From contig JAPOWR010000001.1 of assembly GCA_026707545.1 (NCBI GenBank), forward strand, positions 2,881,778-2,945,777: a DNA stretch of 64,000 nt, written 5' to 3'. The DNA is from Acidobacteriota bacterium (GTDB lineage Bacteria; Acidobacteriota; Thermoanaerobaculia; Multivoradales; Multivoraceae). A program made the position numbers and the translations under genes. The notes below the pieces were generated by a model. The model was not told the DNA's origin. It worked only from the letters and a program-made list of their open reading frames with translations, and did not search any database. Below, one piece after another: positions 1-6,574 of this stretch; position 1 is the stretch's first letter; each line of letters opens with the position of its first letter.

Positions 1-1
1 C

Positions 2-322
2 GCCCTCGCCTACCTCGGCGATGACACCCCCGGCGACGCCAGCAACCTCCACTTCCCCGGCGTCGGCGAGGACGCGGCACGCCTGCTCATCGAGGAGCGC
101 GCCATCGGTCTTCTCGGCATCGACACGGCCAGCATCGACTACGGCCAGTCGACCGACTTCATCGTCCACCAGATCGGTGGCGCCGCCGGCATCCCCAACC
201 TGGAGAACGTCGGGGACCTGTCGGAAGTACCCGAGACGGGCTTCCTGCTCGCGGCCCTGCCGATGAAGATCGAAGGCGGCACCGGCGCGCCGGTGCGGAT
301 CGTGGCGCTGGTTCCGCGGTAA
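2..322 (+). CDS. Cyclase-family protein (kynurenine formamidase-like), C-terminal part
   Basis: This gene is truncated by the window start; 106 codons and the stop are visible. The reading frame gives FPGVGEDAARLLIEER, then GLLGIDTASIDYGQS, then NLENVGDLSEVPETG and a C-terminal KIEGGTGAPVRIVAL. This order is characteristic of the cyclase family (PF04199), metal-dependent hydrolases that include kynurenine formamidase and isatin hydrolase. The metal-binding HxGTHxD motif would lie upstream of the window, so catalytic competence cannot be checked. The substrate is unknown, because many family members are not kynurenine formamidases. Its stop lies 27 bp from the stop of the convergent AAA gene. 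Confidence 0.8.
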   Translation, partial: ALAYLGDDTPGDASNLHFPGVGEDAARLLIEERAIGLLGIDTASIDYGQSTDFIVHQIGGAAGIPNLENVGDLSEVPETGFLLAALPMKIEGGTGAPVRIVALVPR

Positions 323-349
323 ACCCTCGGCCGTACCTGACTCGTGGCG

Positions 350-1513
350 TTACAGCTTGGCTAGGCGGGCCATCGCCGCCTCCAGCGGCACGGCGGTCGT
401 CGTCTCCGATAGAGGGAACTCCTCGTCTCCCGAGTACACGACCATGCGTCTTGCCGCGTTCAAGTCGCTGGCGGCGAGTTCGAAGCCTCTTCTCGTGCGC
501 GGCGCGGAGGACCTCTTGACCTCGATCGCCCACAGTCGTTGATCCGGTAGCTGCAACAGAAGATCGATCTCGGCGCCGGCCTGGGTGCGGTAGAACCAGG
601 GGATCGTGCCGAACGGCGCGGCAGCGATCAGATTCTCGATCGCGAAGCCCTCCCAGCTCGGCCCCACGATGGGGTGTGACAGCACATCGTCGAAGGTGGT
701 GAGTCCGAGAAGGGTGTGCAGCAGGCCGCTGTCGCGGAGGTACACCTTCGGACTCTTGACGAGCCGCTTGCCGACATTCGCGAAGTACGGCTGAAGCCTG
801 CGCACGAGCATGAGGTCGACCAGGAGATCGACGTATCGGCCAACCGCGGGCACCGACACGTCCATGCTGCGGGCCAGTTGCGACGCGTTCAGCACGCCGC
901 CCTGGCGGTGCGCCAGCATGGTCCAGAACCGGTTCAGGGTCTCGGCCGGAATGCGGACGCCGAACTGCGGAATGTCGCGTTCGAGGTAGGTCCGGATGAA
1001 GCTCAGCCTCCAACGCGCCGCCGCCGCATCGCTCTTGGTCAGGAACGGGTCCGGAAAGCCGCCTCGCACCCAGAGCCGATCGCGTTCGGGGGCGGTCTCC
1101 AGGACATCGAGTCCAGGAAGTTCGTCGTAGACGAGGCGCCCCGCCAGCGACTCCGCCGACTGCCGGAGCAGGGTCTGGGAGGCCGAACCGAGAAGCAGGA
1201 ACTGCCCGGTGCGATGGCCGAGTCGGCGACGCTGGTCGATCTGACCCCGCAGCACCTCGAACAGCCCCGGTATGCGTTGGACCTCGTCCAGGATGACGAG
1301 ACGGTCGGCGTGGCGCTCCAGGTACGCGGCCGGCTGGGCGAGCCGGGCGGCATGGGCCTGGTTCTCCAGGTCGAGATAGATACTGTCCGGCACCTGCTCG
1401 GCGATGGCGCGAGCCAGGGTCGTCTTGCCGACCTGACGTGGCCCGAGGAGCGCCACTGCCGGCGCTTCGTTGAGACCACGGACGATTCTCTGCTCGGCAC
1501 GACGCTGAATCAT
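350..1513 (-). CDS. AAA ATPase with C-terminal DUF4143 domain
   Basis: The protein has 387 aa. I chose the ATG at 1513 (MIQRRAEQRI) because family members start this way; a 14-codon upstream extension would run through an AT-rich inverted repeat. The Walker A motif GPRQVGKTT is at about residues 24-32 and Walker B LVILDE at about 72-77. The C-terminal half carries DUF4143, including a restriction-endonuclease-like block with AEIDLLL followed by AIEVK. This family is widespread and poorly characterised, often carried in the accessory genome; no cellular role is established. It is convergent with the cyclase gene and divergent from the exported hydrolase gene. A palindrome lies 10 bp upstream of the start codon. 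Confidence 0.88.
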   Translation of the reverse strand: MIQRRAEQRIVRGLNEAPAVALLGPRQVGKTTLARAIAEQVPDSIYLDLENQAHAARLAQPAAYLERHADRLVILDEVQRIPGLFEVLRGQIDQRRRLGHRTGQFLLLGSASQTLLRQSAESLAGRLVYDELPGLDVLETAPERDRLWVRGGFPDPFLTKSDAAAARWRLSFIRTYLERDIPQFGVRIPAETLNRFWTMLAHRQGGVLNASQLARSMDVSVPAVGRYVDLLVDLMLVRRLQPYFANVGKRLVKSPKVYLRDSGLLHTLLGLTTFDDVLSHPIVGPSWEGFAIENLIAAAPFGTIPWFYRTQAGAEIDLLLQLPDQRLWAIEVKRSSAPRTRRGFELAASDLNAARRMVVYSGDEEFPLSETTTAVPLEAAMARLAKL

Positions 1514-1522
1514 CCTCGTATA

Positions 1523-1541
1523 TTTAACGTTTACCGTTAAA
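1523..1541 (-). promoter_or_regulatory. AT-rich inverted repeat upstream of the AAA/DUF4143 gene
   Basis: TTTAACG-TTTAC-CGTTAAA is a perfect 7-bp inverted repeat with a 5-nt spacer in an otherwise very GC-rich sequence. It sits 10-28 bp upstream of the chosen ATG, where a promoter or operator would be. I infer an operator or promoter element. No regulator is encoded next to it, so the binding protein is unknown. Confidence 0.5.
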
Positions 1542-1682
1542 AAAGCAAGGTGCATGACGAGCGTGTCCTCGACGAAGTCACCGTAGTAGAGTCCGCTCTT
1601 GCACCCTCAACGAACCTGTGGGAACCGGCACACCCAGGCCCGCGATGCGCGCAGGCGCATCCGACCAACGAAGGAGACCGTC

Positions 1683-2417
1683 ATGCGCTACATCACTACC
1701 TTTCTTGCCACGGCAGCGCTCCTGGCGCTGGCGGCCATGCCCGCGGCGGCCGGATCGATGGACGTCGATCTCAAGGCGTCCGACGGCACGATGCTCAAGG
1801 CGACCTACATGTCGCCCGGCAAGCCTGGCCCGGCGATGCTGCTGATCCACCAGTGCAACATGGACCGGACGTCCTGGAAGGGCATCGCCTCGCAGCTCGT
1901 CGACGCGGGCGTGCACGTGCTCACGATGGACCTGCGCGGCTTCGGCGAGAGTGGCGGCGCCGGTATCCGCGAGGCCGGCGGATTCCCGCCGTTCCTGCAG
2001 ACGGCGGCGGGGGACGTCGACATGGCGTTCAAGTACCTGAGCAAGCAGGAAGGCGTCGACACTTCCCGGATGGGCGCTGGGGGCGCCAGTTGCGGCGCGA
2101 TGCTGACGGCCGATCTGGCCGAGCGCAACAAGGGGGTCAAGGCGTTGATGCTGCTCTCCGGACCGCCGAGCGACGGCGCGGTCGCCAACATGGCGGCCAG
2201 GTCGGATCTGGCTGTGTTCGCCGCCGCAGCGACCGGCGACACGATCACACCGGGCGTCGCCGACCGCCTAAAGGGAGCGGTCGATGGCTCGAAGCACCCG
2301 AACTCGACCGCCAAGATCTACGACGGCCCCGAGCACGGTCTGCCGATGTTCCCGAAGAACGAGGACCTCGAGCCGGCGCTGGTTTCCTGGCTGAAGACGG
2401 AGCTGACGGGCAAGTAA
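1683..2417 (+). CDS. Exported alpha/beta hydrolase (dienelactone-hydrolase-like)
   Basis: The protein has 244 aa. The ATG at 1683 is preceded by AAGGAG at 1671-1676. Residues 1-24 form a signal peptide (MRYITTFLAT, then a hydrophobic core ending AMPAAAG), so it acts outside the cytoplasm. The alpha/beta hydrolase fold is visible: a strand PAMLLIHQC, an MDLRGFGESGG turn, the nucleophile elbow GASCG with Ser136, an acid residue near Asp186 (ATGDTITP) and a catalytic His218 (GPEHG). The family includes esterases and dienelactone hydrolases; the substrate is unknown. It stands alone, followed by terminator-like hairpins and a convergent enolase-family gene. Confidence 0.85.
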   Translation: MRYITTFLATAALLALAAMPAAAGSMDVDLKASDGTMLKATYMSPGKPGPAMLLIHQCNMDRTSWKGIASQLVDAGVHVLTMDLRGFGESGGAGIREAGGFPPFLQTAAGDVDMAFKYLSKQEGVDTSRMGAGGASCGAMLTADLAERNKGVKALMLLSGPPSDGAVANMAARSDLAVFAAAATGDTITPGVADRLKGAVDGSKHPNSTAKIYDGPEHGLPMFPKNEDLEPALVSWLKTELTGK

Positions 2418-2435
2418 GGGCCAACGAAGCAAGGT

Positions 2436-2462
2436 GCCGGCCTGCGGCCGGCGCGTTTTCCT
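2436..2462 (+). terminator. Candidate rho-independent terminator of the exported hydrolase gene
   Basis: A GCCGGCC stem, TGC loop and GGCCGGC stem (perfect 7 bp, 2436-2452) are followed by GCG and a short T run (TTTT). It lies 18 bp after the stop codon. The U tract is short, so this could also be a plain REP-like hairpin. Confidence 0.5.
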
Positions 2463-2505
2463 TGCCGCCTTCGGCGGCAGCCGGCGGGCACGCCGGCGCA
2501 CCCAG
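2463..2505 (-). repeat. 3'-end double-hairpin element, copy 1
   Basis: Read on the minus strand, this begins 9 bp after the stop codon of the enolase-superfamily gene. It contains a 26-bp unit (2505 to 2480) with a GCCGGCG stem, a TGCC loop and a CGCCGGC stem. A second hairpin with a GAA triloop follows directly (TGCCGCC-GAA-GGCGGCA, 2479 to 2463). A second copy of the same unit lies at 30429-30454. The two 26-mers differ at only two positions, both inside the loop. I infer a dispersed palindromic element acting as a terminator or mRNA 3'-end structure. Confidence 0.6.
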
Positions 2506-2514
2506 TGTGCGGCC

Positions 2515-3643
2515 CTACCCCAGTTCCGTGATCTTGTTGCGCTCGATCAGGTCGAAGTCGATTTCGACGCCGAGGCCCGGCCCCATCGGGGCGTGGACGT
2601 AGCCCTCGGCGTCGACCTCGATGTCCTCGACCAGACCGTACTTCTGAGCGCCGGCCGGCAGCAGGACCTCGAACCACTCGCAGTTGCGGATCGCCGCACT
2701 GATGTGAAGGTGGGCGACGTTGTTCAGCGAGTTGCCGCCGTGGTGGATCTCGAAGTTCATCCCGAAGCCCTCGGCCAGGTGGGCCGCCTTCAGGCAACCG
2801 GTGATCCCGCCCTTGAGCGCGACATCACCGCGCAGGTGGTCCGTGGCCTGGTTGTAGATCCAGGGCGCGAACGAGTCGTACCAGGCGCCGGGAAACTCGG
2901 TCGCCAGGATCGGGATGCGGAGCTGCTGGCGTAGCTTCGTGTAGTTGTAGATGTCCTGGTCGCCGAGCGGGTCCTCGTACCACTCGAAGTCGAGTTCCTC
3001 GATCAGCTTGCTCGATCAGCTTGCCGACCCGCAGCGCCGACGGATAGTCGTAGCCCCAGGTCGAGTCGAGCATCAGCGGGAAGCCCTCGCCGACCGCGTC
3101 GCGGACGGCCTTGCAGATGCGCATGTCGTCGCGCCAGACGCGGAACGGGTGGATCTTGTAGCCCTGCCAGCCGTCGCCCTGGTACGACAGCGCCTGCTCG
3201 ACGTAGGCCTCGACGCTCGGCTGCTGCTCGGAGCTGGCGTAGGCGGGAAGCTTCTCCCGGTAGGTGCCGAGCAGCCGGTGAATCGGCTCCCCCGCCGCCT
3301 TGCCGGCGAGGTCCCAGAGCGCGACGTCGACGGCGCCGACCACCCAGGGCTGCACCACCAGCCGGCGCTCCAGCATCTCCTGGTAGAGCTGTTCCCTGGC
3401 CAGCGGATCGCGCCCCATGACGATCGGCTTCAGCATCCGCAGCAGAGGCTGAGCCGCAATGCTCGCCCCCATGCCGAGGAAGGAATGGCCCTCGATTCCC
3501 TCGTCCGTGCGGATCGTCACCAGGGCGAGCTCGCCGTCCCGCTTCGGTTTGCCCGCTGGGTCGAACGGTCCCCGGCCCAGGTAGGAGTGGGGAGGGATGT
3601 CCTTCCAGGCAAAGAGGGTGATGCTGAGATCGTCGATCTTCAT
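2515..3643 (-). pseudogene. Mandelate racemase/muconate lactonizing (enolase superfamily) gene, frameshifted
   Basis: Starting at ATG 3643 (MKIDDLSITLFAWKD) the frame is a good enolase-superfamily dehydratase/racemase up to residue 211. It then shifts at an exact tandem duplication of 13 bp (2998-3010 and 3011-3023). Removing one copy restores a continuous frame of 371 aa ending at 2515. The restored frame contains YKIH (Lys163, His165), LMLDS (Asp193), WYEDP (Glu219), ATEFPG (Glu245) and EIHHGG (His296/297). These are the expected Mg ligands and catalytic bases, although the usual second Lys of KxK is His here. The gene begins 20 bp after the toxin gene. It could be a genuine recent pseudogene, a phase-variable state or an assembly error. 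The substrate (probably a sugar acid) is unknown. Confidence 0.82.
2998..3023. repeat. 13-bp perfect tandem duplication causing a frameshift
   Basis: CTCGATCAGCTTG occurs twice in direct succession (2998-3010, 3011-3023). Because 13 is not a multiple of three, it shifts the reading frame of the enolase-superfamily gene. Removing one unit gives GKLIEELDFEWYEDP, exactly what the family requires at this position. Confidence 0.9.
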
Positions 3644-3663
3644 GGGGCGTCTCCGATTCGGAA

Positions 3664-3936
3664 TCAATAGTGGTGACGAGCAGCCAGAAAGAAGACCCGC
3701 TTGCCTTCGACCGCGTAGACCAGGCGGTGTTCCTGGTCGATCCTCCGGGACCATTTGCCGGCGAGCTGCCCGCGAAGGGGCTCGGGCTTGCCCGGGCCTT
3801 CGAAGGGGTCGCGGATCGTGGCCTCGACGAGCTTCAGCGCGCGCAGGGGTCGCCGGCGATCCGTGCGGGTCCAATACTCGAGGTCCTCGAGGAAGTGAGG
3901 GTCCATGACGGCTTGTCGCCGTCCGGCTGCTGTCAC
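3664..3936 (-). CDS. Txe/YoeB-family (RelE superfamily) mRNA-interferase toxin
   Basis: The protein has 90 aa. It starts at the GTG at 3936, which overlaps the antitoxin stop as GTGA; this start keeps the first strand (GRRQAVMDP), which an internal ATG at 3906 would truncate. Family marks are FLEDLEYW, the long DPFEGPGKPEPLRG loop, WSRRI, EHRLVYAV and the C-terminal ARHHY. YoeB toxins are ribosome-dependent endoribonucleases held inactive by the partner antitoxin. The catalytic-type residues (the Glu/His of EHRLVY and the terminal His-Tyr) are present, so it looks intact. It is co-transcribed with the antitoxin and probably reads into the enolase-family gene 20 bp downstream. Confidence 0.9.
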   Translation of the reverse strand: MTAAGRRQAVMDPHFLEDLEYWTRTDRRRPLRALKLVEATIRDPFEGPGKPEPLRGQLAGKWSRRIDQEHRLVYAVEGKRVFFLAARHHY

Positions 3937-4217
3937 TCCGCTTCGAGACCGAGCCGCTGGCGGAGTTCGTCGACGACGAAGACCTCGCCTTCGCCGTCCG
4001 CGACGCGCTGACTCGCTGCCAGGAGGCGCCGGGCGTTCTTGGGCGAGCGCAGGAGGTATGCGGTCTCGAGCCAGCCGGCGAGTTCGTGCGCGGGAACGAG
4101 GGCGACCGGCTCATGTCCACGTCGCCGGATCAGGACTGGCTCGCGCGTGTCCGTCACCTGGTCCATCAGGGCCGCCAGCCGTTCGCGAGCCTTGGTGTAG
4201 GTCGTTTCATGAATCAT
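3933..4217 (-). CDS. Phd/YefM-family antitoxin
   Basis: The protein has 94 aa. The start is the ATG at 4217 (MIHETTYTKARERLAALMDQV), the standard YefM N-terminus. The DNA-binding half includes EPVLIRRRGHEPVALVPAHE; the C-terminal half (LLRSPKNARRLLAASQRV) is the usual toxin-wrapping segment. Antitoxins of this family bind their own operator with the toxin and repress the operon. A matching palindrome overlaps the predicted -10 element upstream. The gene overlaps the toxin start by 4 nt, giving translational coupling. Confidence 0.92.
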   Translation of the reverse strand: MIHETTYTKARERLAALMDQVTDTREPVLIRRRGHEPVALVPAHELAGWLETAYLLRSPKNARRLLAASQRVADGEGEVFVVDELRQRLGLEAE

Positions 4218-4234
4218 CCGCGCACTCCCTGCAT

Positions 4235-4275
4235 CCGTACAGGATCACTGTACGGGTTGACTGGGGTCGCGTCAA
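4235..4275 (-). promoter_or_regulatory. Promoter and autoregulatory operator of the toxin-antitoxin operon
   Basis: On the minus strand, -35 TTGACG (4275-4270), a 17-bp spacer and -10 TACAGT (4252-4247) form a good sigma70-type promoter. The perfect inverted repeat CCGTACAG-GATCA-CTGTACGG (4235-4255) covers the -10 box. Its GTACAG/CTGTAC core resembles the TGTACA half-sites known for YefM-YoeB operators. Repressor binding would therefore block RNA polymerase directly. Confidence 0.72.
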
Positions 4276-4321
4276 GGCATCGCGGCTCCGGAGCGGAGTT
4301 CGCATCTGGCATACTCCTGCC

Positions 4322-4507
4322 GTGAAACGCATGGGAATGGCCCTGCTCGCCGTGCTGAGCGGCCTCCTCGCCGGCGCCGGCTTCAACGCCATGCTCGGCG
4401 ACCAGGGAGCGGATACGCCGGCGCTCGCGCTGCTCGGCGGAGCACTGGGGCTCGGCGTCTTTCTCCTTCAGGCCCGCCGGCGGGCCCGGAAAGCGCCGCA
4501 GCCCTAG
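4322..4507 (+). CDS. Small two-helix membrane protein, unknown function
   Basis: The protein has 61 aa from the GTG at 4322, or 58 from the ATG at 4331. Two hydrophobic stretches (MALLAVLSGLLAGAGFNAML, and LALLGGALGLGVFLL) are followed by a basic tail QARRRARKAPQP, so a small inner-membrane protein is likely. There is no convincing ribosome binding site. A CATACT box at 4310-4315 ends 6 nt before the GTG, which would fit a leaderless transcript. I recognise no family. Its stop overlaps the stop of the convergent DUF3604 gene by 3 nt. Confidence 0.45.
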   Translation: MKRMGMALLAVLSGLLAGAGFNAMLGDQGADTPALALLGGALGLGVFLLQARRRARKAPQP

Positions 4508-6435
4508 GGGGTGTACCAGATCGGCGACGACCAGGCGCGTTCCTGGATCGTCGCCGGGAAGTCCTGGCGCGGCGTCGTGCCGGCTCGCAGCGCGTCCCAC
4601 GACGACCACCGGCAGACCGGGTTCTCCAGCACCCGCGCGTAGTAGAAGGCACGCTGGTCCGAATCGAAGTCAGGGTCGGTCCAGATCGTCTTGAGCTCGG
4701 CGGCGCCGACGTCGTCGCTGGTCGAGCAGTCGCTGAGATCGACGGTGGCTCCGTTGTCCGGGCAGCGGTGGGTGGCCGGGTCGACCTCGAGACCGTCGGA
4801 GCAGGCGACGTCGTAGACCATCTCAGCGGTTTCGCCGCCTGACTCCCAGCCCTTGACGATCTGGACGCGCTGAAGCGGAGCGGCCATCGTGTCCTGCATC
4901 GCCCAGACGAGGAAGCTCGGCGCTTCGCCGCCGTCGTCGCCGGTGAGGTCGCCGCCCATCGGCACGCCGGTCTCATAGGCGGTCGCGGCGAGGTCGGGGT
5001 GGTCGATGTCGAGGCCGGCGAGCGCCGGGCCGCCGAAGAACCGGACCTTGATCCGCGTACCGCTGGTGGCGAAGCTCTCCTTGCGGCGCATAGCGTCGAA
5101 GATCGCCTCGCGCGTGTTGGCATCGGCCCAGACCGCGGCGAGCCCCGAGGCGCCGTTTGTGATCGCCGTCGTGAACGGGTAGATGCGGCCGGTGCCGTCG
5201 TTGATCGGCTGCGCGGCCGCCGTTGGATTCTGCAGGTCGGCCCCCGCCGCGGGCTCGCTGGGGACCGAGCCGCGCTGCTCTGCGGTCTGCTGCATGAGGC
5301 CGGAGGCGCCCCAGTAGTTCGTCTCGTCGAATGAGCCGGCGGCGACGTGGGTGTCGGACGAGCCGATGACGCCGAGCTTGTAGGGGTTCGACACGCCGCC
5401 GGCTTCGATCTCGAGACCGCGGCGGTAGGCGTCCCGCACGTAGCTGCCCGGCGGCTCGCTCAGGATGCTGGTGGAGACCCGGTACGGCATGATCTCGAAG
5501 CCCGCCCACTCGTCGTTCGGCGACAGCGCCGGATGGGTCTCCGACGTGCCCTTGGTCTGGGTGATCTCGACGATCGGCTCGTTGCGGCTGCGGAGATCCG
5601 AGTAGGCCTGGTCGATCACGCCGCCCTCGAAGTACTCGTACTCGAACATCCGCCCGCCGGAACCGTTCGTGTTGTGGGGAATCGCGATCGCCTCGAAGCC
5701 GTCGTCACGCCATTCGTCCATCTGCGCCCAGAGGTCCTCGGGGTTGTAGGAGTCGAGCCGGGAGAACGGGATGTCCGGCGCCTCGGCGCCGCGGAAGACG
5801 ACGTTGCGGTGCAGGTTCTCGTAGATGCCGCCGGCGCCCGCCGAGGTGTACTCGTAGGCGATGAAGGTGGTGAAGACGCCAGGCTCGTAGTGGCGGTTGG
5901 CCGACGCGGCGATCTCGCTCCAGGCGGAGCGGACGACGTCCAGGTCGAGATGCTCGCGGATACTCGGATCGGCGTCCTTCATGAACCGCACGTAGGGCTG
6001 CAGGGCGGCGAAGATGCCCCGTCGCTCCGAGACCGTCTCGGCGTTCCTCACCGTTTCGGCCGCCGGGTGGTTGTAGGCCGGCTGGTCGGGGTCGAGCATC
6101 GCCGGCAGCATGCCGAGGTAGTTCGCGTGGTCGGAGACGCCCTGGAAGTCGAGCGGCCGGTCGAGCTTCAGTTCGAACCCGGCCGGATGCTCGATCGGGT
6201 TCCCCTTGGCGAACTCGTACGCCTCGTCCGGACCGGCGCGGGTCGCGAACACGAAGGCGTCGTAGGAGTACTTCGTGTGGACGTGCAGGTCGCCGAAGAA
6301 GGCCTGGCGATCGGCGGGGTTTCCGGTACCCTGGCCGGAGGTGTCGGCTGAGGTGGCTGAGTCGGATGGTCCCCCCGCTGCGCAACCGAGCAGCATCAGG
6401 CTCAGAGTCAGGATCAAGACGGCGTATCGCTGCAC
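4504..6435 (-). CDS. DUF3604-family (PHP-like metallo-phosphoesterase fold) lipoprotein
   Basis: The protein has 643 aa. The GTG at 6435 has GGGGAGG 6 nt upstream and gives a lipoprotein signal (VQRYAVLILTLSLMLLGC, lipobox LLGC). It matches DUF3604 (PF12228), a PHP-like metal-dependent family of unknown function. Probable metal ligands are HxH in FFGDLHVHTKYS (His51, His53), VSDHANY (Asp102, His103), IPHNTN (His254) and GSSDTHVAAG (Asp361, His363). It ends with AWSSPIWYTP, shared with the other family members here. There is no extra N-terminal domain, so this is the minimal architecture. A possible minus-strand -10 box, GCTACACT, lies about 40 bp upstream. It is divergent from a second DUF3604 gene. 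Confidence 0.9.
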   Translation of the reverse strand: MQRYAVLILTLSLMLLGCAAGGPSDSATSADTSGQGTGNPADRQAFFGDLHVHTKYSYDAFVFATRAGPDEAYEFAKGNPIEHPAGFELKLDRPLDFQGVSDHANYLGMLPAMLDPDQPAYNHPAAETVRNAETVSERRGIFAALQPYVRFMKDADPSIREHLDLDVVRSAWSEIAASANRHYEPGVFTTFIAYEYTSAGAGGIYENLHRNVVFRGAEAPDIPFSRLDSYNPEDLWAQMDEWRDDGFEAIAIPHNTNGSGGRMFEYEYFEGGVIDQAYSDLRSRNEPIVEITQTKGTSETHPALSPNDEWAGFEIMPYRVSTSILSEPPGSYVRDAYRRGLEIEAGGVSNPYKLGVIGSSDTHVAAGSFDETNYWGASGLMQQTAEQRGSVPSEPAAGADLQNPTAAAQPINDGTGRIYPFTTAITNGASGLAAVWADANTREAIFDAMRRKESFATSGTRIKVRFFGGPALAGLDIDHPDLAATAYETGVPMGGDLTGDDGGEAPSFLVWAMQDTMAAPLQRVQIVKGWESGGETAEMVYDVACSDGLEVDPATHRCPDNGATVDLSDCSTSDDVGAAELKTIWTDPDFDSDQRAFYYARVLENPVCRWSSWDALRAGTTPRQDFPATIQERAWSSPIWYTP

Positions 6436-6574
6436 GGCGAACCTCCCCTCGGCTGGTGGGATCTCGGATGGATGCAGTGTAGCGATGGCTCGAAACGTCG
6501 TCGGCCCCGCGCCGGATGCGGCGGCGCTAGGATGAACCGTTGATCCACTTCTGTTCGCCTCGTCTGGAGGAGTC
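6436..6574. promoter_or_regulatory. Divergent promoter region between two DUF3604 genes
   Basis: These 139 bp separate two start codons on opposite strands. A TACACT box (minus strand, 6481-6476, preceded by GC) and a TAGGAT box (plus strand, 6528-6533, preceded by GC) are plausible -10 elements, each about 40 nt from its start codon. I see no clear -35 box or operator palindrome. The ribosome binding sites are GGGGAGG (minus strand) and TGGAGGAG at 6565-6572 (plus strand). Confidence 0.4.

Noticed and set aside
716..1540. 274-aa plus-strand frame over the AAA/DUF4143 gene
   Set aside because: It is the complement of a gene with Walker A and B motifs, without motifs of its own.
2825..4120. 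431-aa fused frame of antitoxin, toxin and enolase regions
   Set aside because: Only the segment from 3643 down to the duplication is family-like; the upstream part is an out-of-frame reading through the toxin-antitoxin genes.
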